This document shows positions 1 to 18,360 of a DNA stretch of 64,000 nt, one piece after another (positions within the stretch are counted from its first letter, which is position 1; each line of letters starts with the position of its first letter). The DNA is from Pogonophryne albipinna (lineage: Eukaryota; Chordata; Actinopteri; Perciformes; Artedidraconidae), in assembly GCA_028583405.1 (NCBI GenBank), contig JAPTMU010000036.1, forward strand, positions 752,001-816,000, written 5' to 3'. Position numbers and translations under genes: made by a program. The notes beneath the pieces are model-generated. The model was not told the origin of the DNA. It did not search any database and saw nothing but the letters and a program-made list of their open reading frames with translations.

Positions 1-204
1 GTTAAATGCAAGCTCTGCGAAAAGACGTTGGTCTATCACAGCTCAACCTCAACAATGCGTTCGCATTTGAGTGCGAAGCACGCCAAAGAGGTTACAGAGA
101 AAGACGCAGCACAGCCGGCCATTACCAACTTCACTTCAAGGCCACGTCGTTGTGATGATATGCGTGCATGTTTGTTGTTTGTACTGTTAAACATGTTCCA
201 GTAA
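1..204 (+). pseudogene. BED zinc-finger fragment, hAT-transposase-like, 5' end outside window
   Basis: Frame 1 is open from the first base to a TAA at 202-204. The translation begins VKCKLCEKTL and carries C-x2-C near residues 3-6 and an H-x4-H-type pair in RSHLSAKH, which is the layout of a BED finger. BED fingers are DNA-binding modules at the N-terminus of many hAT transposases and of the host ZBED genes derived from them. After the finger comes AAQPAITNF, a typical linker in hAT proteins, and then unrelated low-complexity sequence to the stop. No catalytic domain follows, so this is an N-terminal piece of a deleted hAT or an exon whose splice site I cannot fix. The transposon reading is favoured because a hAT-like end lies about 150 bases downstream. 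Confidence 0.6.
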
Positions 205-352
205 AGAAAAAAACGGACTTCCTTTTGTCTGAGTTTTTTTTTTTTCTCTCCCGCGGGGGGGAGTGGGGGTGGTCGGTCGAATAATCGATTATTATTCGCC
301 AGGGCTGCGGAATAATCGATTTTGATCATGGTCAGTTTCTGGCAACCCTAGC
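205..352. mobile_element. Probable hAT element end following the BED fragment
   Basis: AT-rich sequence with a T run and a G run leads to a segment ending GGCAACCCTA at about 352. The reverse complement starts TAGGGTTGCC, resembling hAT termini of the TAGGGNTG type seen elsewhere in this window. The partner end is outside the window, so no target duplication can be tested. Confidence 0.4.
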
Positions 353-674
353 ACTGACCCAACTGGTGATTTTTGAAGAGTTTACGTGTCTGAAAAACAA
401 TGGTTGTTAACAAGTGCCTGAATTGGACTTCAGAAGTTGTCAAGGCCGTTTTACGTCATTACACCGAACACGTAAACACTCCCGCTAAGTTTGTTTTTCC
501 CCGTGTTCTGTTTGAAGCAAGTACTTGCCTCTTGCAAACTGTTAAAACAAACGCTTCAACTTGTACAACTTTGAATCTGTAGTTTTGAATATGGATCTTA
601 AGTTGGCGTGACGTTGAAGCAGCAACCCTACTCGTTCGTTTATAGCATAATGTTAGCATTTTGCTTCTGGAGAC
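353..674. other. No feature recognised
   Basis: Short shadow ORFs only, without recognisable motifs. I see no splice-bounded exon or element end. Confidence 0.5.
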
Positions 675-879
675 TAGATTTATGATTCGAACATTATAAA
701 AGTAGGGTAAACATGTGGATATTATCCGGCTGAACAAAATGTGATCCGTCTCTTAAATGTGTGTCAGTTTCACACACCTTATTTCGAGCCATTTTCCAAA
801 ATCCTATGGAGAAATTGCATTGCGTTTTTGTCGAAGGAACCGGAAGGAGTTTACTTCCGGGTTTTAGGACGCGTCACTG
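675..879 (+). repeat. Dispersed repeat, copy 1 of 3 (THAP-gene-associated family)
   Basis: It matches 46095-46290 on the same strand and 60829-60985 in reverse complement. Shared blocks are CAAAATCCTATGGAGAA, CTTATTTCGAGC and TTCCGGGTTTTAGGAC. The third copy lies directly upstream of the THAP gene at the right end, so the family may be the end of a THAP-encoding transposon. Confidence 0.7.
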
Positions 880-1398
880 TGGCACTCTATAAAGAGTGAG
901 AGTGATGTGTAGCCAGAATACCCAAAACCGGAAGCTGTCATACACTCTGCTTGTTTGTACTTACACAATAGGTGTACTGTTCTCTCTATGTGTTGTACTG
1001 TCTCAGTGTGAACATAGATTAAACAGCCAGCCAAACTCTTTTGAGAGCCAGGGAATGAGCAGCCATGCTCCTTTATTGACTTATTAGCAGTCCACTGACA
1101 TTCAAACGGAGTGAAACTATAAAAAAATAAGTTACAAGGCACTTAATAATCTCATACATGCAAGGGTAACATACACAGATTAACACATGGGACCGCTAAG
1201 TGTAAACAAGGTAAATATAGCTAATTCTAGCTGTACAATAAGCATGTATACAGGCTAGTATGGCTAACGCTAGCATTTATGCTAACGCTGGCGCGAATGC
1301 TAGCAAATTTTTTCTGTGTTTAAACATTTCCAAATGTCATCACATAAACACAATACATGTTACTAATCCTTACAGTGTAAGTGTAAGGCTTACACTTA
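880..1398. other. No gene recognised; ends in a target TTA
   Basis: It contains short GCTAGC/GCTAACG-rich direct repeats near 1255-1300 and nothing else that I can name. The last three bases are the left target copy of the following MITE. Confidence 0.5.
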
Positions 1399-1993
1399 CG
1401 GCCCGTCCACACAGCGGCGTGTGTTGACGCTTGGAGGTGGGCGTATCTGAAGCTTGGGGATTTTTTGCGAGCAACGCGACCAACAACCAATCACATGAAT
1501 CTCCCGCCCCCGACATACAAAGCAATAGCAATGTTAAAACGAAGTAAACTGGATATAAAATCCCCAAACAGGCGAAAACCTACCAGTTTCACCCACTGTC
1601 TCTGCCACCTCCCTCCATGCCTCGCTCCTCCGGTTTGTATCCCGGTAGATGAACAGAGACTGATCATACAGCACCGGGTGATTCACTACCGCTATAATGA
1701 ATTTTCCCTCCATTTTTTGGAATATGAGGAAATTACCTGCGTAGTCTCTCCCAGCATACACACGGTTTGATTGGCTAGCGCTTGTACTGGCAAATTTGCA
1801 TAAACGGGATTTCATTGGCTGACGCTTCTGCTGAGGCGCCAAAAGTTGAACATTGCTCAACTTTTGAAGCGAGTAACGCCAGCAACGCTCCACGTCGCTT
1901 CCCAAAATGCAGTTCGGCTAAAAGTGACGTCACCCCATTCAAAGTGAATGGGCAGAAGCGTTGGAAGCTTCACGCCGCTGTGTGGACGGGCCG
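1399..1993. mobile_element. MITE, PIF/Harbinger-like, 595 bp, TTA target duplication
   Basis: The ends are perfect inverted repeats: CGGCCCGTCCACACAGCGGC at the left and its complement at the right. TTA occurs at 1396-1398 and 1994-1996. Three-base TWA duplications are the mark of PIF/Harbinger elements. There is no coding capacity. A CRE-like palindrome TGACGTCA lies near 1925. Family placement is inferred from the duplication length. Confidence 0.8.
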
Positions 1994-1996
1994 TTA

Positions 1997-2221
1997 CAGT
2001 CATTGCTTTCTGACGGACTTGACCCTTTTACATGTTGCATAGGGAAAATTTGTAGCAGTCTACTGCCATGTTATTCAGTTAACTTTCTCCTACTTCCTGT
2101 ACCCGGTTTCCTGTCTAACCTTCAGTATACATTTCACAAACATTTAAATGTGAAAATATGAAACATACAGGTCAATATCACCTTGCTATTGGTAGCTGAA
2201 CTGTCAATACCCTAAAACACA
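1997..2221. other. Spacer between MITE and direct-repeat pair
   Basis: AT-rich sequence with no supported feature. Confidence 0.4.
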
Positions 2222-2625
2222 TTCTTAAATATAAATACCTAATTTTGAGTTATTTAGACACAATTAACACTTATAGTTTCATGTCTTATTACATAAGAAT
2301 AGATCATATTTGTTAAGTGTTACTATGGCAGAATTACTATTCTTGTGGTACTACTGCCTTACTAGGCCCATATTGAGCAGAGCACATTAAGACCCAAACT
2401 CATGTACAACAACTTCCTTACATGCAATAAATAAGAACTAATTAGAGGGTTATTGAGGAAAAACTCTCAACTAATGGCTTATTACTTGTAGAATATGGTC
2501 ATGTAGAATAAGGCATTAATACGTGTTTTATAATGACTAATAAAGAGCCAATATACTGCTAATATGCATGTTAATTAACAACTAGTTGATGGTTAATGTG
2601 TGTATCTTAATATAAAGTGTTACCC
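2222..2625. repeat. Direct repeat, left copy
   Basis: This roughly 400-bp segment recurs at 2792-3180 in the same orientation with scattered substitutions and small deletions. Both copies start at TTCTTA and end in TATAAAGTGTTACC. The reverse complement GGTAACACTTTATA is a familiar end of teleost non-autonomous DNA repeats. Confidence 0.85.
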
Positions 2626-2791
2626 TTTGTTCATTTACTGTTGAGGTTAATTACAGTAGTTGTGTGCTATAATGTATTTACAAAGTGTGAAGAGGAGGCA
2701 ACTTTAGAATAGGGAACCTGTTCAGGTCAATTAGAGTCAAACTACTAGCTTATTGGTTATGAACAAGACTTCACTTCAAAATAGGGAACAT

Positions 2792-3212
2792 GTTCTTAGA
2801 TAGAAATACCTAATTTTGAGTTATTTAGACACAATTAACACTTATATTTTCATGTATTGTTACATAAGGATAGATCATATTTGTTAAGTGTTATTATGGG
2901 ATAATTACTAATATTGTGGTACTACTGCCTTATTAGGCCCATATTGAGCATATTAAGACCCAAACTCATGTACAACAACTTCCTTACTTGCAATAAATAA
3001 GAACTAATTAGAGGGTTATTGAGGAAAAACTCTCAACTAATGGCTTATTACTTGTAAAATATGGTCATGTAGAATAAAGTGTTTTATAATGACTAATAAA
3101 GAGCCAATATACTGCTAATATGCATGTTAATGAACAACTAGTTGATTGTTAATTTCTGTACCTTAATATAAAGTGTTACCCCGCCGGCGGGGGCTATGGG
3201 GCTTAATAGGTT
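2792..3212. repeat. Direct repeat, right copy, with GC-rich cap
   Basis: Second copy of the 2222-2625 repeat. It continues at 3181-3212 into a GC palindrome (CCGCCGGCGG) and ends GGGGCTTAATAGGTTAAG. The cap matches, in reverse complement, the sequence that flanks and is split by the fold-back element at 29656-32628, which shows that one repeat family occupies both places. Confidence 0.75.
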
Positions 3213-3326
3213 AAGTAAAAGTAGAAGTACCAGAGTGTAGAAATACTCTGTTACAAGTAAAAGTCTTGTAAAAGTACAAAAGTATCAGCATCAAAATATA
3301 AGAATAAATGTACTTTCCCATCTCTG
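3213..3326. mobile_element. hAT-like terminal fragment
   Basis: AGTAAAAGTAGAAGTACCAG-type sequence runs to GTACTTTCCCATCTCTG. The reverse complement begins CAGAGATGGGAAAGTAC, a hAT-type terminus common in fish. The other end is missing. Confidence 0.55.
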
Positions 3327-3385
3327 ACTCTCATATAGGATACCACCTACTTTCTATGGGGGGGCTCTCGGGCTAAACAGGTTAA

Positions 3386-4572
3386 GGAAAGTCAGGAGAC
3401 AGTCAACCCGATTCTGCGTCGAACCAGAACATTTTCTCTCAGTGGCATAGACAAGCCACTCCTTCTTGAGGGTATCTGGGAGTTTACTCTCAATGGATTT
3501 TGTTACTAGTGGATTTTTTATAGAACCTGTCTCCCCAAGGTCACTCAAATCTTGAAGAGCTTTTTCAACAGTTTGGATCAATTCCACAATTGTACGTGGC
3601 TGATATCCTCTGACAGCTGGCATCTTCTGTAACTCATCCACTATTTCGATGGCGATGGATGTGTGATTTCCATAGCGGTTCTCTAGGACACGGAAGATAT
3701 CATCTGCAGTGTTGTAGGCAGTTAGGCGAAGATCTCTTGTCATTCTGTCTTCGAGACTGTCCAGCAGTTGGACCTTCTTCACCTCCTTTGATCCTGTTGG
3801 CTCACCTTGCTTCTGAAGTGACTCCCAGTTCATCCTCCATCTGTGGAATTTGCGTTTGTTGCCACTGAACTTGGGAAGTGCTGTTGGCTTCAATTTAATG
3901 GATGCCACAGGATATCTGGCTGAAGCAGGTATCTATGCTACTCCTTCAGTGTCCTCCTTCATGTTTGCCTGAATGAAGTCTGCCTTTCTGGAGACTAATT
4001 TTGGGAAATGAAGTTCAAACCCCCGTAGGTGACTTTGCAGGTCCTTCCGCATTTCTGGAGGGATCCACTGCCTCCACCGACTGTGCACTTCTTTGGCAGC
4101 TTTTATAAGTTCTTTCAGATGGTTGAGTGTGAAGTCATAGGCCTCAAGATTACCACCAGGCAGTACAGCAGCAGCACGTTCACCTTCAGCCTCTGCCGCT
4201 TGTAGCGCTACTGACACTTCAAGTTCTCCAAAGTTGGTCCACAGAGCTTCATGAATAAGTCTCCTTAACTCCTCAAGCTTCCGCGTACTCTCCTCTGCAG
4301 TTTCTTGTAGGTTGTCTTTTTGCTGACACGATAACTCAGCGTCTTCAGCTGTGTCCAGCTCTGCGATGAACCTAGCCTCCAAGTCATCATTTGCTTCCAT
4401 TACTTTTTCAACTTCTTCAGTGAATTTGTTGAAACTGTCTCTGAGTTCTTCTTCAGACATGTCCTTATAAGTCCTGGTGATGGTGTTGGCCAGACCTCTC
4501 GTCTAATCGCTTTGCTGTCGTCCTCTCCACCTTTAGTTGCTCCACAGACTTTCCTCTCGCTTGATCCGCCAT
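3386..4572 (-). pseudogene. BEL/Pao-type retrotransposon gag relic
   Basis: The minus-strand reading starts at ATG 4572 (MADQARGKSVEQLK). A small frameshift near 4480-4510 leads into a coiled-coil-like Glu/Lys/Leu-rich segment (4460-3933). An in-frame TAG at about 3933 separates it from SIKLKPTALPKFSGNKRKFH and a domain ending SIESKLPDTLKKEWLVYATE. That second part resembles the DUF1759 gag region of BEL/Pao elements in fish, which binds and assembles retroelement RNA in the cytoplasm. The frame shifts again near 3440, and the gene is cut off at about 3386 by another repeat boundary (CCTTAACCTGTTTAGCCC). No zinc knuckle, protease or RT follows, so the copy is dead. Assignment to BEL rests on remembered family resemblance of this domain. 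Confidence 0.7.
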
Positions 4573-5449
4573 GATTTCCCCTTTTTTGGGCATTCTGCCC
4601 TTTGCCTGGGGAGTGGTGTGATCCAAGAACGAGGAACCTTGGATGATCAGGTCTCAGGTGTTTTGCTTGCAGAGTTCCCCACTTGAAAGGGACTTGAGGC
4701 ATCTACCGGACTTTAAAACAGGATTCCACTCCAATGACACAGCTTTTTCTTTTTTGCCGAGTTCCAAAGGGACACGTGGCGCACGCGCAAACAATTGACC
4801 AGAACATAAACCGTGACTCTGCGGAGCTCTCACACAACATTATGGATCTTACCGGCTGCCTGACTTGGTAGAAATGCCTCCCTTCTACATGCTTCAGTGT
4901 TTTCTCCCCGGCTCGCACGCACCAACGAACAATGAAATGCTTGTTGATACTATGGGAACTTGTAAATGTCTATAACTATGTAAATGTATCCTGTAAATAT
5001 AATGTATAATGTCTGTAGTGGCTATTTGTCAACAACACCAAAGTTTCAAAAGGCCACTGAGGCACCAGTTAGCAGATTTTACGCAGATCAGGAGCCGGTA
5101 ATTAATCCATTGTCCAGACAAGGCATCGACGTTTTCGTGGTATTTATTAGTTTCACCTTGCGGGAACAAGACAGCAAAAGGTGTTTAAATGTTTGCTGAA
5201 CTCAGCCCTGACACTGGTATAAAACCGTATCCCTTCCCGGTGCCCACTGACTGCTGCTGTGCCCTGATTGCCTTAAATAAACCCAGCTGTGTGCCCAAAT
5301 TGACCCATCACCTTCAAAATAAAAGCATTTTAGCTGGAACACAACTTAACTTAAATAATATGGCTGTAAATCAATTAATTCTACAAAACAAAATAATAAC
5401 AAATAAATACATTAAATAAATGTGAAAAATACTGAATAGCTTCCACAAT
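4573..5449. other. Untranslated leader of the gag relic, then unassigned sequence
   Basis: On the minus strand this lies just 5' of the gag start and probably includes leader or LTR remnants, but I found no matching second LTR. A plus-strand GGTATAAAACCG near 5218 and AATAAA near 5277 are LTR-like in spacing, without further support. Confidence 0.35.
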
Positions 5450-5568
5450 GTCCTTTATTGTTTTATGTTTCATGTGGAACCTATATGCTGCAGGTCTCCC
5501 TTGAAAAAGAGATCTATGATCTCAATGGGACCAATCTCGTTAAATAAAGGTTTGAAATGAAATGAAAC
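5450..5568 (+). mobile_element. LINE 3' tail fragment (same family as 61957-62841)
   Basis: It carries GCAGGTCTCCCTTGAAAAAG, an inverted AGAGATCTATGATCTC-like box, AATAAAGG and a (TGAAA)n tail. The same sequence ends the RT-bearing LINE at 62841 and the fragments at 38335 and 39927. It is a severely 5'-truncated insertion. Confidence 0.8.
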
Positions 5569-6832
5569 CAACTATTTAACTCCTTCTTCAGGATGCAGCA
5601 CCGGGGCACTCTGATTAGGTGATTACACCCAGCTTGCCTGAGGAGGCAGGACCGCCTGCGATCACTTTCACACTCGTTTTCTATCCCTATGTGTCCCTAT
5701 GTATTTATATATATTATTTTCCGACTACTTGTAATCTATAGTTTATTTTATAATTATTAAAGCCTTAGCCTCTGTTTGACTTTACAGTGAGAATAGAAAG
5801 AAAGGTAAGTGGTGTCAAGATCCTCCTCATTTATACTTTAGTTGTAGGTAAACTAATCTTAAAATCCTTATCTATTTATAAACTGCATAGAGGAATGTTT
5901 GAAGAGTCACACAACTTGCTGCATGAAACTGTTAGATTACAAAACTCTTCAATTGTAGCAGGGTTGCAATTAAAAATAACATGTCATATCCTTAGAGCCA
6001 CTATTTCAAGATGTGGGTCAAAGTATACATGGCTATCGAAAATAAATGAACCCCCAATGATGAATCAATGATGCTCTTAAAGAGTTCGTAAAGGTTTAAG
6101 GGTGAAGTTGAACTTACACTGCAATGAAGGGGCTTTATATGTGATAGGCAAGACATGGAGAAGTTGGAAAATAATACAGTATGGAATGTTTTGAAGCAAC
6201 ACTTTAAAATGCAAAATATTTATTTGTAGGCTGCTGCTTCCAAAGCCAAAAGAGTTTTGGTTTTACACAAGACAGAGAACGCTGCCCTTTGATGTGATGT
6301 TTGTTCGACCCATGTTTGAAATGACATTCTACACCAATATATCAACTAGAGAGCAGACTTGGTTCTGGAGTGATGGGTGATGAGGAAATTATAGTATTGG
6401 ATGACCAGAGATAAGTGAAACCAATTCTACCAAAAGCCAACAAAAGGAGGTACCTTACTGTCCTAAACAGGATATTCAACCATTATTTAAATTGACCACA
6501 TGCATTAAAAAAAATCATACAGGTCTAAATATAGAAAAGAAGGCAATAATACATTAAGAAACCTGTATTGTGTAACATAAAACATTCATAACAGATCAGC
6601 TCATAATGTGCAGTTTATGGCACCTAAATGTGTCCGGTGAGCCTGAGTACATTGATTGTGAGGCTCCTGAAAAAGCTATCAAAGAGTTTCCAAGGAGCCT
6701 TTCTCCTAACTGCACAAGAGTAGATGTTACCAAAGTGATAGTGCATCTCATGTTATGGATGAATAACTTTATGAAGCTTGTGCTTTGTGTACACATTTAT
6801 TCAACAGTTTAAGTGTACAGTGAGTAGGGAAG
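5569..6832. other. No gene recognised
   Basis: AT-rich sequence with only short ORFs. None has recognisable motifs or supported splice sites. Confidence 0.5.
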
Positions 6833-7223
6833 TTAAATGTGGGGTAGGTAATTTTGGAGAAACCAGCTCGAGTGCGCTAGAATTTGAAAATACACAGCCG
6901 GAAGAAATCTGCTACTTCCTTACAGAGCCCCTCCTCCAACACACACAAACGCGCACATGACCAATGAGGGCACGAGATAAGTTTGTGCATAGATGGAAGG
7001 CTGACAGGCAGGTAGGCCATCCAGTTACTTTTGCCGGGCCGGCTAAAATGATTGGTCGTGCTTTTAACAGTACCACAGGCTTCCACAGATTACATTTTTT
7101 TATGGATTTTTTGTCAAAGCACTTAAGATATTCATTGCTATCGGGATGTAAAGAGCATTCCATGGAATATAACAAAAAGTGTATCTCGAGCCGGTTTCTC
7201 AAACTTACCTACCCCACCTTTAA
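6833..7223. mobile_element. MITE with TTAA ends, copy 1
   Basis: 391 bp, bounded by TTAA at 6833-6836 and 7220-7223, with inner inverted ends TGGGGTAGGTAA and TTACCTACCCCA. A second copy at 34718-35111 interrupts a LINE reading frame exactly at a TTAA. TTAA duplication is typical of piggyBac (and Kolobok) elements. No coding capacity. Confidence 0.8.
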
Positions 7224-7264
7224 GTGTGCTAAGGCTTAATGGAAATACAATGTATATTACAAAC

Positions 7265-8009
7265 TGTTATCTGTGTTGGTTATTCTCGCGTCCAGGAGAG
7301 AAGCTTTAAAAAGGAGACTAATTGAGTCTCTGTGAAAGTTCAAATGGGTACTTTAATTAAAAATATGGCTCGGTAATGTTACAAACACGAGAATGATCAG
7401 ACAGAAAAGCAGCTGTCGTCTGGCTCTTGCTAGTGAAGAAAGAGGCCGAACCCCTCTGGATCAGCTGTTATATATCCTCTGCTGGCTCCTCCCTGCGGGC
7501 CGGCTCTCCACGTTTTAATGTCCGTTGTTATGCATATCAGAGGATACAGACATTGTACATTCAATATATATCTAAACACGCCTTTTCTCCTCCTTAACTC
7601 TTTCATGACTTTTCATTTAACACATTCTAAACGCTGTAATCAATACTCCAAAAAATACAGGAAATACTTCACGGCAGTTTGGTTTCCGGTCGTTCCGGAT
7701 GTTGTCACATGCTACTCACATCTGTAAACAATAACGTACTCAAATAAACTGTACCTTCATTTAATATTCAACAATAATAATATCTCGACGTCTATAGTTG
7801 TAGTGTTGAAATCAGTAGGTTTCGGTGTGCAACATCATATCATATCGCTGCTAAATTCACCTCTATAGTAAATGGTATGTTAGCCTCATGCTAAATGCTA
7901 ACCGGAGATGAAAGATTTTTCCGAATAAAAGCTTAACAACTGGTTGTGCACAAGAACTTCTGGTTTTTCAGTATAAAACAGCATTTAAACTGACGGTATA
8001 TTTCTAACA
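7265..8009 (-). mobile_element. Solo LTR, copy 1, 745 bp, 4-bp target duplication
   Basis: It begins TGTTATCTGTG, ends TTTCTAACA (TG...CA), and is flanked by AAAC at 7261-7264 and 8010-8013. A close copy is at 58272-59050. Minus orientation is inferred from the copy-2 TATA box and ATTAAA order. No internal region remains, as expected after LTR-LTR recombination. The 4-bp duplication fits many vertebrate retroviruses and some gypsy elements; I do not assign a family. Confidence 0.85.
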
Positions 8010-8013
8010 AAAC

Positions 8014-14529
<6,516 letters not shown>

Positions 14530-15060
14530 CACCAGAGGAGGAGCGGAGGTCCGAAGCCGTGGATCCTGAGTTGGTGAGAGCGAGCAGGCTGGAGCAGGTG
14601 TGCGGAGAAGCACGGCGGAACACAGGCGAGGAGAGCCGGGGATCCAGAGCTGGCGAGAGCAAGCAGGCTGGGGCAGGTGTGCATGGAAGCACGGAGGAAC
14701 ACAGACGAGGGGTAGGTGGCTGGACGTGGCAGGCAGAGGAGTAGGCAGACGGATACTGAACAGAGAGAGCACAAGGTAAGGATAAACAGGAACACAGAGA
14801 GTTTGGTTTTGCTAATAGCTAAATATACCAAGTTGTATTACCAGCGTGGTGAAACGACGAACTGGTGAATACTGGATGACGAAAACCGGGTATATAAGCC
14901 GTTGTAGGTTAGTAGTTGTAATCAGGATGATGAGCAGCAGCTGAGGAGGTGAGTTGGCGGGAATCGAAAGTAGGTCAGCCACGCCCAGTTAGGAAGACAG
15001 ACACAAGACAACAAACACAAAACAAGGGGAACAGAAGGAGGCAGACTGTATATCCTCACA
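14530..15060 (-). repeat. 3' LTR of copy A, truncated
   Basis: It matches the 5' LTR from its TGTGAGGATATACAG start (position 15060 on this strand) down to about 14530. The last 154 bases of the LTR, which hold the AATAAA signals and the terminal ...TAACA, are missing and replaced by unrelated AT-rich DNA. The TATATA box is near 14890. Confidence 0.85.
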
Positions 15061-18000
15061 GTACCGGGAGCCTCCTGACGACCACCAGGCTTGTCAGGGT
15101 GTGCCCTGTGGAACTCCCTCACCATGACAGGGTCCATGATGCGTGACCGAGGCACCCAGCAACGTTCCTCAAGGTTGTAACCCTCCCAATCAACCAAGTA
15201 CTGAAAGCCCCTGCCCCGGCGCCTGACATCCATAAGCCGATGCACGGTGTAGGCAGGATGGTCATCGGTGACTCTGGGGGGAGGAGGGGGAACGGTTGGA
15301 GGGCACAGGTCACTGGTGTGGACTGGCTTGATCTGGGACACATGAAAAGTGGGATGAGTCTTCATGGTTCTGGGGAGCTTCAGGCGGACAGCAGAGGGGT
15401 TAATGATGCGTTCAATGGGAAAGGGACCAATGAACCAAGGGGACATCCTTTGAAGACAAGCAAACTGACTGTCCAGGGGCATAAGGGGGAGCGACATGTC
15501 TATGGCGCTTGGCAGACTTCTGGTTTCTGGTGGAAGTCCGAAGAAGAGCTGAGCGAGTGTCCCTCCAAATCTTACGGCAACGGAGAACATGCTGTTGGAC
15601 GGATGGAACTGCCAACTCATTCTCCTCTTCAGGAAACAGGGGTGGCTGGTACCCTAAGGAGGCTTCGAATGGAGAGACACCAGTAGCTGAAGAAGAGAGA
15701 GCATTGTGGGAATACTCAATCCAGGGTATATGGGAACTCCAGGTTGACTGATTTCGGTTGGCAACGCAACGGAGAGCAGATTCCAGATCCTGATTGGCCC
15801 TTTCAGTTTGGCCGTTTGACTGGGGATGATAGACTGACTGATGCACCAAGAGAATGACAAAAAGTCTTCCAAACCTGGGAGGTGAATTGAGGGCCACGGT
15901 CGGAGACGATGTCTGCCGGGATTCCATGCAGGCGGAATACATGCTGGGTGAGAAGTTGGGAGGTCTCCAGGGCTGAGGGGAGCTTGGGCAGAGCTACAAA
16001 ATGGGCACATTTGGAGAAACGGTCAACAACAGTTAGAATTGTTGTGTTACCTTGTGAGGGAGATAGGCCGGTGACAAAGTCCAGTGCTATATGTGACCAG
16101 GGTCGACTAGGGATTGGAAGGGGCTGAAGCAATCCTGCAGGTCTCTGATGAGAGGCTTTGCTTCTAGCACATGTTGTACAGGCAGAAACATACTCCTTAG
16201 TGTCCTTGTCCATTGTTGGCCACCAGAAATGTCTCCGGAGAAGGGAGCGTGTGCGGTTGGCACCTGGGTGATTGGCGAATCAGGAGCTGTGGAGCCACTG
16301 CAGAACTTGGGAATGGACTGAGTTGGGGACAAACAGACAATTAGGCGGACCGCTACCAGGGTCAGGTTGCTCCAAAAGCGCCTCCTGGATCGAGTAACTG
16401 ATTTCCCAGGTGAGGGCACCCACAACACAACTCTGGGGGAGAATTGAGTCAAAGGAGGTTACTGGTCCCACAGACGAAAACGATCTGGACAGGGCATCAG
16501 GCTTGGCCTTCTTTTAACCAGGGCGATATGTTAGGGAGAAATTGAAACGACCAAAAAAGAGGGCCCATCTGGCTTGTCGGGAGTTTAGTCGTTTGGTTGA
16601 CTGGATGTACTCTAGGTTTTTGTAGTCAGTCCAAACAAGAAATGTCGCCACTCCTCCAATGCCATCTTCACCGCCAGAAGCTCTCTGTTTCCCACATTAT
16701 AATTTCTCTCTGCTGGGGAAAGACGGCGAGAGAAGAAAGCACAAGGATGAAGCTTATTGTCTGGCCCTGCAGTCTGGGACAGAAAAGCGCCAACCCCGAT
16801 GTCAGATGCATCAACCTCAACAACAAACTGCTTGCTTGAGTCCGGCTAGATGAGAATGGGGGCAGAAGTGAACAGGGACTTGAGTAGAAGAAAGGCATTG
16901 TTAGCATCTGTGGTCCAGGAAAACTTGACTTTGATAGAAGTGAGACTGGAGAGTGGAGCTGTAACCTTGCTATAGTTCTTGATGAACCGGCAATAGAAGT
17001 TGGCAAAACCCAGGAACCTCTGCAACTCCTTCCGAGTTGTGGGGACTGGCCACTCAGTGACAGCTAGAATCTTTCCTGGATCTGCCTCCAACTTTCCTTG
17101 CCTGATGATGTAACAAAGAAAACTGACCCGTTCCTGATGAAACTCGCATTTCTCTGCTTTGACGAACAGTTTGTTCTCAAGCAGCCTCTGTAGAACCTGA
17201 CTGACGTGGTTCTGGTGTTCCTCCAGGCTCTTGGAAAAGATCAAAATGTCGTCAATGTACACAAAAACAAACCGGTTGAGGAAATCTCACAGGACATCAT
17301 TTACAAGGGCCTGGAAAACAGCTGGGGCATTAGAGTCCAAAGGGCATGACAAGATATTCAAAGTGACCAAGTGGGGTGTTAAAGGCTGTCTTCCACTCAT
17401 TTCCTTGGCGAATTCGAACCAGGTGGTATGCATTTCTGAGGTCGAGTTTAGAGAAGATGGTGGCACCTTGGAGAGGTTCAAAAGCTGAGTTTATCAGGGG
17501 AAGTGGGTACTTGTTTTTGACTCAGACGTTATTTAACCCAGGAAATTCAATACAGGGTCGGAGTGATTTATCCTTCTTGTCCACGAAGAAAAACCCAGCA
17601 CCCAGAGGGGAGGAAGAAGGACAAATTATACCTGAAGCAAGGAAGTCACCGATGTATTTCTCCATGGCCTCTCTCTCTGGCCGGGACAGATTATAGAGTC
17701 TGCTGGTAGGCAAAGGAGCCCCAGGAAGCAGATCGATGGGACAATCATAGGGACAATGAGGAGGGAGAGAGAGAGCTTTATCTTTGTTGAAGGCCCCACT
17801 CAGGTTGTGGTAAACATCAGGAAGACCAGATAAGTCAACATTAGCTGAGACACATGGAGCAGGCATAGGGTCTACAGGGACGGGAGGCACAGCGGACTGT
17901 AAACAGTTAAGGTGGCACAACTGATTCCATTCTATGATTCTTCCTCCAGCCCAATCAATATGCGGATTGTGGGTGTGAAGCCATGGGTAACCAAGAACCA

Positions 18001-18360
18001 AAGGGGTTGCAGGGGCGGAAATGACCTTAAGTTGAATAACTTCCCTGTGATTACCAGAAATGAAAAGGGTTACAGGTTGTGTCTGCTGTGTAACATTAGA
18101 AATGCTTTTACAATTTAAGGCATAAGCAGTCATAGGTTCCTGTAATGTTTCCAAGTTGAGACAGCTGCTTGGCTAGTTCAAAATCCACAAAACTATCCTC
18201 AGCACCAGAGTCAATGAGGGGCAAGGTCTGAGAGTTAGCACACAGTCTGGCAGGAATCAGAAAACGGCTCAAGGTTGGGACTACAATAGGTGTAGGTTGT
18301 GGACTCGTCAGGTCCCCCAAATTCACTGACGAGCCCCTGCGTTTGGGCGTACAGGACAGC
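15061..18360 (-). pseudogene. Chromovirus pol: protease, RT, RNase H, integrase, chromodomain
   Basis: Read from high to low coordinate: protease active site DSGAEDSF near 18210; RT region from about 17700 with [14 protein letters not shown] sequence and the catalytic YIDDILIFS near 17255; RNase H near 16830-16640 (DASDIG start); and integrase with a zinc-binding end, paired cysteines in CTTCARSK near 16180, [15 protein letters not shown] near 15910 and NGQTERAN near 15820 as the D-D-E triad. A chromodomain at about 15245-15080 ([16 protein letters not shown]) would bind histone tails and guide integration. At least five frame changes and stops interrupt it, one being TGA at 17520 where copy B reads Arg. 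The last open frame continues into the 3' LTR to about 14922. RT copies RNA in the cytoplasmic particle and integrase inserts the cDNA; neither can be made here. Confidence 0.9.

Noticed and set aside
459..737. 92-residue minus-strand ORF
   Set aside because: No motifs, overlaps a dispersed repeat, no splice or promoter support.
5200..5300. LTR-like promoter (TATAAAA and AATAAA)
   Set aside because: No TG...CA boundaries, no target copies and no second copy.
15240..15751. Plus-strand ORFs through pol
   Set aside because: Antisense shadows of the minus-strand pol.
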